This document shows positions 53,095 to 62,260 of a stretch of 64,000 nucleotides of DNA, piece by piece (the first letter of the stretch is position 1; each line of letters starts with the position of its first letter). The stretch covers positions 62,001 to 126,000 of the forward strand of contig NZ_QRDZ01000011.1 in the NCBI RefSeq assembly GCF_003386235.1, given 5' to 3'. Below the pieces are notes generated by a model. The model had not been told where the DNA came from, searched no databases, and was given only the letters and a program-made list of their open reading frames with translations. This stretch comes from Cohnella phaseoli (GTDB lineage: Bacteria; Bacillota; Bacilli; Paenibacillales; Paenibacillaceae). Made by a program: the position numbers and the translations under genes.

Positions 53095-54444
53095 TTATTT
53101 CAACAGATCCTCGGCCGTCTTCTGCGCTTCGGCCAACGACGCTTCGATCGGCTTGTCGCCAACGAGCACCGATTCTTGCGCTTTATGCCAAGCCTCCCAC
53201 ACCTTCGGACCGTTCTTGGCATAGACGGGAAGCGGACCGGCCTCCTCGTTCTCCACGATCTCGGCGTAGACGGCCAACTGCGGAATGGCTTTGATCAACT
53301 CGGCGTTGGAGCCCGCCAATTTATTCGACGGCATTCTGCCGGAAGCAAGCGCGTATTTTTCTTGATACCCCTGGCTGGCGATGATTCGCAAGTATTCCAT
53401 TCCCGCCTCTTGATTTTTCGATTGCTTCAGCACGAACCAGATCGTGTTGCCCACGATCACGTTGGCGCGTTTCCCGCCATCCGGCACCGGCAGCGGAACG
53501 AAGCCGCAATCGCAATTCTCTGTCGCGGACCAGGAAATGTGCCAAGGCCCCGCCACGCCGAACGCCGCTTTCCCGTGGTGAACCATATTGTATAAAGCGC
53601 CTTCGTCGTTGAGCGCAGTCGATCCGGATGGCGCGGTTTTCGACAGCTCTTTCAGGAAAGCCAACGCTTTCGCGTTTTCCGGAGTATCGAACGTCACCTG
53701 CTGCCAATCCGGCGTCGTCAAGTCGCCTCCGAGCTGACGCATGAACGGCGCGATGCGGAACGTCCCTCCGAGCCCCGTCGTCTGTACGACCGAACCGTAA
53801 TACTCTCCTTTGCCCGCCTCCGTAATTTTCCGGGACATCTCCAGCCATTCGTTCCACGTTTTCGGCGGCGCGTTCGGATCGAGTCCGGCCTTCTTCATGA
53901 CGTCTTTGTTGTACATCAGAGCGAAAATGCCCGTCATGCCGGATACGCCGTAATTTTTCCCGTCGAACTTCGCCGCGGCCATTGGACCCGGAACCAAATC
54001 TTTCGTATATTCCTCCGGCACTTCTGAAAGCGCATGCATTTTAGCGAATTCGGGAATGAATTCCTCGCCGAAGGAGACGTCCGGCGGATTGCCGGCCATG
54101 ACGGAGACCATCAGGTTTTGCCGCAGTTCGTCCGCCCACCCCTTGTTGACATACTCGATCTTGATTCCCGGAAACTTCTTCTCCATCTCCGCTTGAATGT
54201 AAGCGTAAATGTCTTGATTTTTTTCGATTTCCTCCGGAGTGGACAAGTTTTCGTTATTCGGCAAGGACAGGCTCGGACTTCCCCATACGGTCAAAGTAAC
54301 CGGTCCGTTGCCCGACGATCCGGAAGAAGTCGCCGTCGCGTTGCCGGAGCTTGATCCGCCGTTGCTGGAACAGGCGCCTAGCACGAGAGAGAATGTCAGC
54401 GCCATCAAACCTAATCTAAATCCAAACTTTTTTCCGTTTTTCAC
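53095..54444 (-). CDS. family 1 sugar-binding lipoprotein
   Basis: Binding protein for a CUT1 importer, 449 aa, with lipobox LGAC and a Ser/Gly/Thr-rich linker. SBP_bac_1 pattern: VTLTVWGSPS, VMAGNPPDVSFGEEFIPEFA, YNKDVMKKAGLDPNAPPKTWNEWLEMS, MVHHGKAAFGVAGPWHISW and VGNTIWFVLKQSKNQEAGMEYLRII. It is the probable receptor for the MalF/MalG-like permeases at 46127-47959. It has its own strong promoter and is divergent from the GntR/LacI-type regulator gene, which is its likely controller. Confidence 0.92.
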   Translation of the reverse strand: MKNGKKFGFRLGLMALTFSLVLGACSSNGGSSSGNATATSSGSSGNGPVTLTVWGSPSLSLPNNENLSTPEEIEKNQDIYAYIQAEMEKKFPGIKIEYVNKGWADELRQNLMVSVMAGNPPDVSFGEEFIPEFAKMHALSEVPEEYTKDLVPGPMAAAKFDGKNYGVSGMTGIFALMYNKDVMKKAGLDPNAPPKTWNEWLEMSRKITEAGKGEYYGSVVQTTGLGGTFRIAPFMRQLGGDLTTPDWQQVTFDTPENAKALAFLKELSKTAPSGSTALNDEGALYNMVHHGKAAFGVAGPWHISWSATENCDCGFVPLPVPDGGKRANVIVGNTIWFVLKQSKNQEAGMEYLRIIASQGYQEKYALASGRMPSNKLAGSNAELIKAIPQLAVYAEIVENEEAGPLPVYAKNGPKVWEAWHKAQESVLVGDKPIEASLAEAQKTAEDLLK

Positions 54445-54618
54445 TTTTGTTGCCTCCCCTTTTGATCTGGAAAAGACTTTTCCGCGTGCGGATTGGATGT
54501 TTCGTTATTTTAATTTCCTGTTTCGCCTTTCCGTGTCACCTCCGTTATATAAAGGATTTCGAACCAACTCGGTCCAAACCAACCACCCATTACAAATAGT
54601 ACATTTACTTCATTTATC

Positions 54619-54647
54619 ATATTACAATTTAAAATGTCATGAGTCAA
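54619..54647 (-). promoter_or_regulatory. sigma-A promoter of the sugar-binding protein gene
   Basis: On the minus strand TTGACT (54642-54647), 17-bp spacer, TAATAT (54619-54624). This is close to consensus. The leader would be about 165 bases. The 381-bp gap between the divergent genes otherwise holds AT-rich DNA and the regulator's own promoter. Confidence 0.7.
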
Positions 54648-54743
54648 TCACTCGAATAGAATCATTTCTTTCTTAAAAAGAGGAATAGGATTGAGTACAG
54701 GAATAGTTAAATAGGATGAATCATGCTTAACTCCTTAATCAAA

Positions 54744-54785
54744 TTGCATTTCCAGCTCTTTATATGTTATTATTACATAACAAAT
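54744..54785 (+). promoter_or_regulatory. promoter and candidate operator of the GntR/LacI-type regulator
   Basis: TTGCAT (54744-54749), 18-bp spacer, TATTAT (54768-54773). An inverted repeat GTTAT-N6-ATAAC (54766-54781), extended by ATAT on both sides with one mismatch, covers the -10 box, as expected for an autorepressor site. Binding has not been shown. Confidence 0.45.
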
Positions 54786-54825
54786 ATAACATTTTAAAAA
54801 GAACGAGTGTTCAGTGGAGGGCATT

Positions 54826-55947
54826 ATGGGAGAGAAGGAGAAAAAGGCTCCTCTTTATATCCAGATCCGAGAGTATATCAAAAACCAAATCGAAAGCGGC
54901 GTCCTTAAGCCTGGAGATCAGATTCCGACGGAGACGGATTTAACGAATAAATTCCAAGTCAGCCGAATCACGATCAAATCGGCGCTAAGACATTTGGTGG
55001 ACGAAGGTTTGATCTATCGTGTGGCCGGAAAAGGCTCGTTCGTTTCTTCGGAAGAATCGCACGGCCTGCCGCAGGAGGAGGAATCCGTTTATACGCCCAA
55101 GACCAAAATCGGATTTTTGATGCCTCAGCTCGGAGATATGCTAAGCATTCAGCTGCTTCGGGGGATTGAAGAGGTATGCCGCGAGGAAGGCCTCGTCCTG
55201 ATGGTAAAGTCGGTGTTGACCCAGTTGGAGGAACGGCTGGCGATCCGGGAGATGATCTCCGAAGGCGCCGAGGGATTGATCATTTTTCCGGTGGACGGCG
55301 AAGCCTACAGCGAGGAAATTCTCAAGCTGAAATCGGAACAGTTCCCGTTCGTGCTTGTCGACCGGTACTTGCCCGGCATTAAGACGAACGCCGTCTTTTC
55401 GGATAACCAGCAAGGAGGATTCGTCGGAACGGATTATTTGGCGCAGCGCGGCCACAAGAATATCGGGATCGTTTCTTTTACCAAATCCAAAACTTCCAGC
55501 TCCGAAGACCGCTTCAGCGGCTATTTGGGCGCCGCCAAGCAGAATCGTCTTCCATTGCAGCATCGCTATTGGCTGACCCAGTTCGACGACGTTTCCTTCC
55601 AGGACGAACAAAGCATCAACGATGAAGTGTTCGATTGGCTTCAGCAGGAGCCCGATATTACCGCCATATTCGCTTTCTCTCCGCAAATCGCAATATGCGC
55701 GGCCCGGGCGGCCGAACGTCTGGGGAGAAAGATTCCCGAGGAGCTCTCGATTATCTGCTTCGACAATCCGCAAATCCGCGATATGCACGGCGATTACTTC
55801 ACGTGGATTGAGCAAAATATCGAATGGATGGGGACCGAAGCCGTCAATCTGCTTCTGAGAGTCATTCGCGATCCGTCGGTGCTGGAGCAACTGGTCATTC
55901 CCGTCTCGCTTCGCGAAGGTCTGACCGTGTCCGCTCCGAATCGATAA
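54826..55947 (+). CDS. GntR-HTH/LacI-type sugar-responsive regulator (AraR-like architecture)
   Basis: Regulator of 373 aa. The N-terminal winged HTH of the GntR family (about 5-75) has IPTETDLTNKFQVSRITIKSALRHLVDEGLIYRVAGKGSFV. The C-terminal periplasmic-binding-like sensor (about 95-365) has IGFLMPQLGD, RGIEEVCREEGL, FVLVDRYLPGIKTNAVFSDN and ICFDNPQIRD. This domain combination is that of AraR-type repressors, which bind a free sugar. ATG at 54826 is chosen because GGAGG lies 5 bp upstream; the GTG at 54814 coincides with that site. It is divergent from the sugar-binding protein gene and likely represses the glycan locus. Confidence 0.93.
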   Translation: MGEKEKKAPLYIQIREYIKNQIESGVLKPGDQIPTETDLTNKFQVSRITIKSALRHLVDEGLIYRVAGKGSFVSSEESHGLPQEEESVYTPKTKIGFLMPQLGDMLSIQLLRGIEEVCREEGLVLMVKSVLTQLEERLAIREMISEGAEGLIIFPVDGEAYSEEILKLKSEQFPFVLVDRYLPGIKTNAVFSDNQQGGFVGTDYLAQRGHKNIGIVSFTKSKTSSSEDRFSGYLGAAKQNRLPLQHRYWLTQFDDVSFQDEQSINDEVFDWLQQEPDITAIFAFSPQIAICAARAAERLGRKIPEELSIICFDNPQIRDMHGDYFTWIEQNIEWMGTEAVNLLLRVIRDPSVLEQLVIPVSLREGLTVSAPNR

Positions 55948-55954
55948 AAAGATG

Positions 55955-56318
55955 CTATACGCTCCTGAAATCTGAACGGGTAAACCCGATGCAAAGTAAT
56001 TTCAGGAGCGTATGAGGCAGTCTCCAGGCTAATCATGACCTGCAACCGTTGATTTTGGTCAACTTATACGGTTTTCCCTACAAACTTCCATCGTTTGAGC
56101 CCGATTCGAGTTGCTTTGTACGACTTTTCGAACAAATATTTTTATTTCAAGCCCGTTTCAGCTGCGTTGTACGATTTTCCGACTAACTTCCCTGCGTAAA
56201 ATTTTGTGTGCAAATAGATAAATCCGCAGTAAAAGTTCGATTCCCAGGCAATCGGGAACATTAAGGGTCATGATAAGGCCCCCAGGAGGTACATCCCCCT
56301 CTATTTAAGAGACAACCC
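55955..56318. mobile_element. repeat element B, directly oriented copy of element A
   Basis: It begins 8 bp after the regulator stop with the same 15-bp inverted repeat (55957-55971 and 55999-56013). It continues with GAGGCAGTCTCCAGGC, three palindromic motifs at 56063, 56115 and 56166, the shared GACTAACTTCCCTGCGTAAA and a CCCCCAGGAGGTACAT segment. It ends near AGAGACAACCCC, a decayed form of the right end of element A. The left terminal repeat is missing, and about 70 bp present in A are absent. No coding frame. It fills the gap between the regulator and the histidine-kinase gene. Confidence 0.78.
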
Positions 56319-56334
56319 CGTTTCGCATCACTTG

Positions 56335-57621
56335 CTACAAAGGCAGCGTTACGCTTACGAGAGTTCCGACGGACGGCTTGCTCTCGAGTCGGATTTTGCC
56401 CCCGTGCCGCTCCACGATCCAGCGCGCGATCGCCAGCCCTAACCCCGTGCCGCCCTCCCGCCCGCGGACCTTATCGCCGCGATAGAAACGGTCGAATACG
56501 CGGGGCAGATCCTCCGGCGCGATGCCAATGCCCGTATCCTCGACTTCAAGCTGCACGGTATGAGCTAATTTTCGGCAGACGACGCGCACGACGCCCCCCT
56601 CCGACGTATACTTGATCGCATTGTCCAGCAGTATCGCAAGCAGTTGGTGTAGACGCTCTTCGTCCGCTTCCAGCGGAATACAATCATCGATCTCGGCATT
56701 CAAAATAAGTTCTTTCACTTCCGCCAGCATCTCCATCTTATTCACGCTCTCGCGAACGATGAGATCCAGCCGAACCGGCTTGCGTTCCAGCTCCAGCTGA
56801 TTGGAGTCCGACCGCGCCAGCGTCAGCAAGCCTCCAACGAGCTTGTTCATCCGCCGGGCTTCCTGCAGAACGGTGGATACATGCTTGCTGTCCTCCTCGA
56901 TGGTATGATCGGGATGGCGCAGCAGCAGCTCCGCGTGCGCTTGAATAACGGACAGCGGCGTTCTCAGCTCGTGAGAGGCGTCCGACACGAATTGCTGCTG
57001 CTTCTCCAGCGACAGACGAATGGGGATCAGCGCGCGGTTGGCCAGGTAAAATCCTGCCCCGATCGCCACGAGCAGCCCTGCGGCGCCTCCGAGCAGCAGA
57101 ATGAGACGCAGCCTGTCCAGCATTCCGATTTCGGCGGATACATTGCTGAGAAATTGCTGCGTTTTGACCGTATAGGTCACATCCTCAACGCCGCTGGATA
57201 CCGACAGACCGCTATTGGCGATATTAAGCACCCGAAAATACTGATTCCCCGCCTTCACCGTATAAAGCTCATCCAGCTTCGACGGCTTCAGCCGTTCCAA
57301 TTGCTCGTCGGTAAATCCGTTTTTATTCGGCAGCGGCAGCGCCTCGTCCTCATCCGTCCATAGCAGTTGAATCACGGGCCTGTCCATTTGCGCAACCCGA
57401 AACGTCACGGCCCTATCCAGCGCAAGCCCCTTCAGGCTGGAAATCTGGGGCGACACGGTAGCCACCGTCGTCGTGCCGTTAACGCCGTTCATCGCCTTAT
57501 CGACCTGAGCGAACAACATCTGCTTCATCACGATATACACCGTCAAATTCAAGCCGATCAAAATGACGGACAGCACGGCGGCGTTCCGAATCGTAAGCTG
57601 CATGCGGGTACGATTAATCAT
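56335..57621 (-). CDS. sensor histidine kinase, OmpR/PhoR-type
   Basis: Kinase of 428 aa. TM1 lies at about 10-30, the extracytoplasmic sensor at about 31-155 and TM2 at about 160-185. A short HAMP-like stretch is followed by HisKA with SDASHELRTPLSVIQ (phospho-acceptor His) and an ATPase domain with LLDNAIKYTSEGG, DTGIGIAPEDLPRVFDRFYR and GGTGLGLAI. ATG at 57621 overlaps the regulator stop (ATGA); the open frame upstream lies inside the regulator gene. The signal is unknown. It has no transporter neighbour on its strand. Confidence 0.93.
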   Translation of the reverse strand: MINRTRMQLTIRNAAVLSVILIGLNLTVYIVMKQMLFAQVDKAMNGVNGTTTVATVSPQISSLKGLALDRAVTFRVAQMDRPVIQLLWTDEDEALPLPNKNGFTDEQLERLKPSKLDELYTVKAGNQYFRVLNIANSGLSVSSGVEDVTYTVKTQQFLSNVSAEIGMLDRLRLILLLGGAAGLLVAIGAGFYLANRALIPIRLSLEKQQQFVSDASHELRTPLSVIQAHAELLLRHPDHTIEEDSKHVSTVLQEARRMNKLVGGLLTLARSDSNQLELERKPVRLDLIVRESVNKMEMLAEVKELILNAEIDDCIPLEADEERLHQLLAILLDNAIKYTSEGGVVRVVCRKLAHTVQLEVEDTGIGIAPEDLPRVFDRFYRGDKVRGREGGTGLGLAIARWIVERHGGKIRLESKPSVGTLVSVTLPL

Positions 57622-58298
57622 CACTTCTTCTCCTTCAGTAGATAGCCGACTCCGCGCACGGTTTGGATGCAGCTGTCGAGTCCGAACGGCGCAAGCTTTC
57701 TCCGCAAATAATGAACATATACGTCGACGACGCCCAGCCCCGCGTCGGAGTCGATTCCCCACACCCGGTCGAGCAACTGCTCCTTCGTCAAAATCTGCTC
57801 TCTTCCGAGCATGAAATATTCCAGCAATTCGTATTCCTTCAGCGTAAGCTTAAGCGGCTTCCCTTGCGCATAAGCCTCCTTGTGCTGACATTTCAAGCCG
57901 AGCTGCCCGTATTGCAGTTCGCCGTCCGGCGCTCCCGCCGACAGCTGGCGCAGCAGCGCACGGATGCGCGCCAGCAGCTCAAGCGTCGCAAAGGGCTTGA
58001 CCAAATAGTCGTCGGCCCCGGAATCCAATCCCTTGACGCGGTCGGCCACGGCGTCCCGCGCCGTCAGCAGCAGCACGGGCATCGCAGCTCCTTGCCTCCT
58101 CAGCTCGGAGAGAACCGTCAAGCCGTCCATTCCGGGAATCATAATATCAAGCACGAGCAGGTCATGGACGCGCTGCTGCGCCAAATACAAGCCGTCCGGT
58201 CCATTATCGGCCTCGTCCACCTGGTAGGCTTCTTCCTTAAGCACGGTCGCCACCGCCTCTCGCAGCAGGCCGTCGTCCTCCACCACCAAAATTCTCAT
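57621..58298 (-). CDS. response regulator, OmpR/PhoB family
   Basis: Regulator of 225 aa. The receiver domain has DDG near residue 8, phospho-acceptor Asp near 51 in LVLDIMIPGMDG, and KPFATLELLARIRALLR. The C-terminal winged helix has LTLKEYELLEYFMLGREQILTKEQLLDRVWG and VDVYVHYLRRKLAPFG. It is the first gene of the pair and translationally coupled to the kinase. A direct-repeat candidate site overlaps its own promoter. Confidence 0.94.
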   Translation of the reverse strand: MRILVVEDDGLLREAVATVLKEEAYQVDEADNGPDGLYLAQQRVHDLLVLDIMIPGMDGLTVLSELRRQGAAMPVLLLTARDAVADRVKGLDSGADDYLVKPFATLELLARIRALLRQLSAGAPDGELQYGQLGLKCQHKEAYAQGKPLKLTLKEYELLEYFMLGREQILTKEQLLDRVWGIDSDAGLGVVDVYVHYLRRKLAPFGLDSCIQTVRGVGYLLKEKK

Positions 58299-58329
58299 CA
58301 GGCTCTCCCTTTCGCTTATATCAGTCCAT

Positions 58330-58360
58330 TTTATAGAAGAAACCTTAATGAATGCTTAGA
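58330..58360 (-). promoter_or_regulatory. response-regulator promoter with 11-bp direct repeats
   Basis: On the minus strand CTAAGCATTCA is followed directly by TTAAGGTTTCT, an imperfect 11-bp direct repeat typical of OmpR/PhoB-family sites. A -10-like TATAAA lies at 58330-58335. Autoregulation is inferred. Confidence 0.4.
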
Positions 58361-58403
58361 AAAAGGAAGCAAGCGGCGGTCGATCTTCCGCGGGCATAGC
58401 GGT

Positions 58404-58409
58404 TATAAT
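58404..58409 (+). promoter_or_regulatory. -10 box upstream of the MalT-like regulator
   Basis: A perfect TATAAT lies 40 bp before the start codon. No -35 match is present at the right distance, so an activator may be needed. Confidence 0.35.
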
Positions 58410-58448
58410 AGAGAGATCACAAGATTCGCCAGGAAGCGCGGGGATAAC

Positions 58449-61064
58449 ATGACACGAACGCCGGAATCGGTACTGCTCTATTCCAAAACAAGCCTTCCGT
58501 TCCCTAGGAAAAGCTTGGTCGAACGAAGTAGGCTTATTGAACGCCTGGAACGGGGAGTCCACGGCAGGCTTACGCTCGTCAGCGCTCCCGCGGGCTTCGG
58601 TAAAACGACGCTGCTTGGTCAGTGGCTCGGCCTAAGCGGCCGCGAAGCCTCGTGGGTATCGCTAGAAGAGACGGAAAGCGATCCCGTTCGTTTCTGGAGA
58701 TATGTATCGGAAGCGCTCTCGCCCCGGATCGAGCCGACCGCCCGCCAGGAATACGAACAGCTCATCCGCTCGTTCCCCAGCGTGTCGACAAGCACCTTTC
58801 TCGATGCGTTTATCAACCAGCTGCGCTTTCTAAGTCGACCGACCGTACTCGTGCTTGACGATTACCATACGATCGCGGAGCCGCGAGTTCACGAGAGCGT
58901 CGCTTATTTCATCGAGCATAAGCCGTTTGATCTCCATCTCGTGCTATCCGGCCGCAGCGAACTTCCCTTCTCCATATCTCGCTGGGTCGCCCGGGACGAG
59001 CTTGCCTTGATCGACGCCGCCCAGCTGCTGTTCACGGAAGACGAATCGGAAAGCTTCTACAGCAGCGCTTCCCCCTTCCTTGAATCTCGCCATGTCCGCA
59101 TGCTGCACGAGCGGACCGAGGGCTGGATTACAGGGCTTCAGCTCGCCTCGATTTCCCTGCGCGACGCCGAAGATCGCGACACATTCATCGAACGCTTCAA
59201 AGGACATCACCGTCATGTAGCGGATTACTTATTCCACGAGGTCGTCGCCACGTTGCCGGAGGAGGTGCGGCATTTCCTGTACGCCACTTCCGCGCTGCGG
59301 CGGCTGGACGCCAAAGCCTGCGACGCCGTCACCGGACGTGCGGACGGAAGAAGCCTGCTGGAACGGCTCAAATCGCAAAACCTGTTCCTCGTTTCGCTGG
59401 ACGACTCCGACACCTGGTTTCGCTATCATCATCTGTTCGCGGATTTTCTGCGCAATCGGGTTAAGGAAGCCGAGCCCGCGCTTTGGAGGAACGCCAACTT
59501 GGCCGCTGCCAGAGGCTTTGCCGCCCGGGGCCTGCTCGATGAAGCGATTGACCACGCTCTAGCGGCGGAGGATTACGAGCTTGCGGAAAGCTGCCTGGCC
59601 CAGCACGCTCCGAATGTGCTCAAGCTCGGGGAGTTCCCCACTTTGCTAAGATGGTTCGATTGCTTCCCTCCGGAAACGAAGCTGTCTACGGAGATGTCGC
59701 TGCTTCGCACCTTCCTGTATATTGTGACCGGCCAACGCGAGTCCGCCGGACGCAGTCTGGCGAAGCTGGAGACGCAGGAGCGCGAGACGAAAGACGAAGA
59801 CGCCCGCAGGCAGCTGCGCAGCGGCTTATTGTTCGTCAAATCGAACCTGCTGTTCATGTTCGGGGAATTCGAGCAGTGGATGGCTTTTTCCGATGGCATT
59901 CTGGACGAGTTTCTGCCGCACACCCCCTTCTTCTACAGCTTTAACTACAATCTGACCGAACCGTTCGCCCGGCGAACCGCTTTCGGGCTGAAGGGCATGC
60001 TATCCAATCAGACCGAGGAGATCGGGAAGCTGTTCGTCGGCGCGCTCGAGCGACACGGCTGGGGCGACTCTCTGATCAGTCTGTATGTTTTACAGGCTTT
60101 GGCGGAGGGCTACTACGAATGGGACCGCTTCGAAGAAAGCGCCGAGCTGCTTCGCAGAGTCGAGCGCGCCTCGCGCTATAATCTTGTGCCGGGCCTGTTC
60201 GTCCCTTGCCGGATTACTCAAGCGAATCTGTATTGGGCTTCCGGGCAGCGCGCGCTCGCTTACGAAACGTTGGACGAAGCTAGAGCTCTCCTCGACAAGT
60301 CCGATGACATCTGGACCGGTTACTTGACCTCGGCCAAAGCGCGTTTTTTCCTGCGGGAAGGCTCGCTAAGCATGGCGAAGAAGGAAGTCGCGAAGCTGCG
60401 GGTAGGGGCCAAAGACCGACCCTCCTATCATCGCGAATACGATTATTTGACGCTATGCCGGCTGCTGTCGGCGCAGCGCAAGGAGCCCGAAGCGCTTCGG
60501 CTGCTCGAACTGTTAAAGCCTCAAACGGAACGCGAGGGGAATTGGATGGGGCAGGCGGAAATCAGCCTGCTGCAGGCCGTGCTTCTCGATCGGATGGGAC
60601 GGCGGGAGCAGGCGATGAATGCTTTACGCGAAGCGTTGACGATCGGGGAGACCAATGCGTATATAAGAACGTTCCTCGATGAGGAGGAGCAAACGGAGAA
60701 GCTGCTGCGAAAATATACGTTCTGGATAAGCGAAAAGGAAAGCAGCGAGGAAGACGCGGGAGTCGCGGCGGGATTAAAGACTTATGCGGAAGAACTGCTT
60801 GCCCGATTTATGGGTAAAGCGTTTGAGGAGATAGCCGCGACGACGGAGCAGCCCGCTCTTGTCGAGCCGCTTACGCGCACGGAAATCCGCCTGCTGGACC
60901 TCATTCGCCAAGGAGAGTCCAACAAGCGGATCGCGGAAAAAATGTCTCTATCGGAAGGCTCCGTCAAAGTGTACTCCTCCCGCCTCTACGGCAAGCTCGG
61001 CGTTTCTTCGCGAACCCAGGCCGTCGTTGCGGCGCAGAGGCTTGGCCTGCTTCAAGACGACTAA
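58449..61064 (+). CDS. MalT-like LuxR-family ATP-dependent transcriptional regulator
   Basis: Large STAND-type regulator, 871 aa. Walker A APAGFGKTT at 46-54, Walker B as VLVLDDYHTI near 136, then a winged-helix-like RYHHLFADFLR region near 330. A helical TPR-like sensor fills about 380-790. A C-terminal LuxR HTH lies at about 805-865 (LTRTEIRLLDLIRQGESNKRIAEKMSLSEGSVKVYSSRLYGKLGVSSRTQAV). ATG at 58449 is used because the ATPase motif starts soon after; the open frame upstream overlaps the divergent response-regulator gene and is not conserved. The effector and targets are unknown. Confidence 0.92.
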   Translation: MTRTPESVLLYSKTSLPFPRKSLVERSRLIERLERGVHGRLTLVSAPAGFGKTTLLGQWLGLSGREASWVSLEETESDPVRFWRYVSEALSPRIEPTARQEYEQLIRSFPSVSTSTFLDAFINQLRFLSRPTVLVLDDYHTIAEPRVHESVAYFIEHKPFDLHLVLSGRSELPFSISRWVARDELALIDAAQLLFTEDESESFYSSASPFLESRHVRMLHERTEGWITGLQLASISLRDAEDRDTFIERFKGHHRHVADYLFHEVVATLPEEVRHFLYATSALRRLDAKACDAVTGRADGRSLLERLKSQNLFLVSLDDSDTWFRYHHLFADFLRNRVKEAEPALWRNANLAAARGFAARGLLDEAIDHALAAEDYELAESCLAQHAPNVLKLGEFPTLLRWFDCFPPETKLSTEMSLLRTFLYIVTGQRESAGRSLAKLETQERETKDEDARRQLRSGLLFVKSNLLFMFGEFEQWMAFSDGILDEFLPHTPFFYSFNYNLTEPFARRTAFGLKGMLSNQTEEIGKLFVGALERHGWGDSLISLYVLQALAEGYYEWDRFEESAELLRRVERASRYNLVPGLFVPCRITQANLYWASGQRALAYETLDEARALLDKSDDIWTGYLTSAKARFFLREGSLSMAKKEVAKLRVGAKDRPSYHREYDYLTLCRLLSAQRKEPEALRLLELLKPQTEREGNWMGQAEISLLQAVLLDRMGRREQAMNALREALTIGETNAYIRTFLDEEEQTEKLLRKYTFWISEKESSEEDAGVAAGLKTYAEELLARFMGKAFEEIAATTEQPALVEPLTRTEIRLLDLIRQGESNKRIAEKMSLSEGSVKVYSSRLYGKLGVSSRTQAVVAAQRLGLLQDD

Positions 61065-61081
61065 AGACGTTATCAGCTTAC

Positions 61082-62242
61082 TTATGCCCGACTATAGACG
61101 GATTGCCCGGCCACAATCGTTTCTTTAACTGCAATCGCACCGCTCTGTCCGTCATAATCGAACAAGGTTAAATCCGCCGGGCTGCCCATTTGCACCCGCC
61201 CTGCCTTGTCGTCCTGCATGACCTTGGCAACTCTTAACGTTACGGCTTCGACGGCTTCCATTAAGTTCATATCCGTATAACGAATCGCGTTCTCGATTCC
61301 TCTGTCGAGCGAAGCGGCTGATCCTGCGAGAATATTCGGATTATCCGCCGTATGCAAGTGTCCGTTCTCGTGAAGCACGACTTTGCCGCCAATTAAACTG
61401 TTATACTGTCCGGGAGGCATGCCCCCGAACTGCGTCGTATCGCTGACCAATATGCTTTTGTCGCGTTTGACTCTAAGCATGGCCTTCAATACCGGCGGAG
61501 TCAGATGATGTCCGTCCGGGATAAACGTCGCCCATAGACGATCGTCCGCCAATTGATGCCAGATGTAATTCGGATGACGCGGCAACACCGGATGCGATCC
61601 GTTGCCCAGATGCGTGCATACCGCAGCTCCGGCTTGAACCGCGTCATCCAGTTGCTGAGCGGTTGCCATCGTATGTCCGATAGCAACCACTACGCCCGAC
61701 TTGGCCAGTCGTTCGATAAACGCAAGCGCACCTTCTCTTTCCGGAGCGAGCGTCACCATGACGATCCGCCCTTCCGCCGCATCCTGCAAACGCATGAATT
61801 CGTCCCAATCCGGGTCTCTCGTGTAAGCTCGCGGATGCGCCCCCCTGCTCCCATCCTCGCTGGACAGATAAGGTCCTTCCATATGAATGCCTTTAATTGA
61901 AGCGCTGGCGTACGAATTCGTTCGGCAATATCGGGCAATGATCGCCATCGCTTGATGCATTCGCTCAAAGCTTCCCGTAATGACCGTAGGCAAGTAAGCT
62001 GCGACTCCCTTGGCATGAAGCGCCCTGGTCACGCCTTCAATGTCCTCCGTCGTCGTTTGCTCCGCGTTTAAGTCATACCCGCCAAAACCGTTCACCTGCA
62101 AGTCGGTCCACCCTGCCGAAACCCAAGGCAAACGGCTGTCGGACTGCAACAACCGGGTAATTTGCGTAATTACGCCGTTTGCCGTCTCAATTTGTACCGC
62201 TTCTCCTGTCGTCGTCAACCTGCCCTGCCATGTCACCCGCAT
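61082..62242 (-). CDS. nagA: second N-acetylglucosamine-6-phosphate deacetylase
   Basis: Amidohydrolase of 386 aa, distant from the NagA at 18466-19644. The N-terminal motif is DLQVNGFGGYDLN: Gln-x-Asn replaces HxH, as in E. coli NagA, which binds one metal. Other motifs are intact: HMEGPYLSSEDGSRGAHP, IGHTMAT, CTHLGNGSHPVLPRHPN, IPDGHHL and VSDTTQFGG with the catalytic Asp. ATG at 62242 with AGGTGG upstream is preferred over GTG at 62251. It follows the NagB-like gene by 18 bp, in an operon with a Gfo/Idh oxidoreductase, so it may act on a modified amino sugar rather than plain GlcNAc-6-P. Confidence 0.88.
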   Translation of the reverse strand: MRVTWQGRLTTTGEAVQIETANGVITQITRLLQSDSRLPWVSAGWTDLQVNGFGGYDLNAEQTTTEDIEGVTRALHAKGVAAYLPTVITGSFERMHQAMAIIARYCRTNSYASASIKGIHMEGPYLSSEDGSRGAHPRAYTRDPDWDEFMRLQDAAEGRIVMVTLAPEREGALAFIERLAKSGVVVAIGHTMATAQQLDDAVQAGAAVCTHLGNGSHPVLPRHPNYIWHQLADDRLWATFIPDGHHLTPPVLKAMLRVKRDKSILVSDTTQFGGMPPGQYNSLIGGKVVLHENGHLHTADNPNILAGSAASLDRGIENAIRYTDMNLMEAVEAVTLRVAKVMQDDKAGRVQMGSPADLTLFDYDGQSGAIAVKETIVAGQSVYSRA

Positions 62243-62260
62243 CGCCTCCACCTGCAGCAG

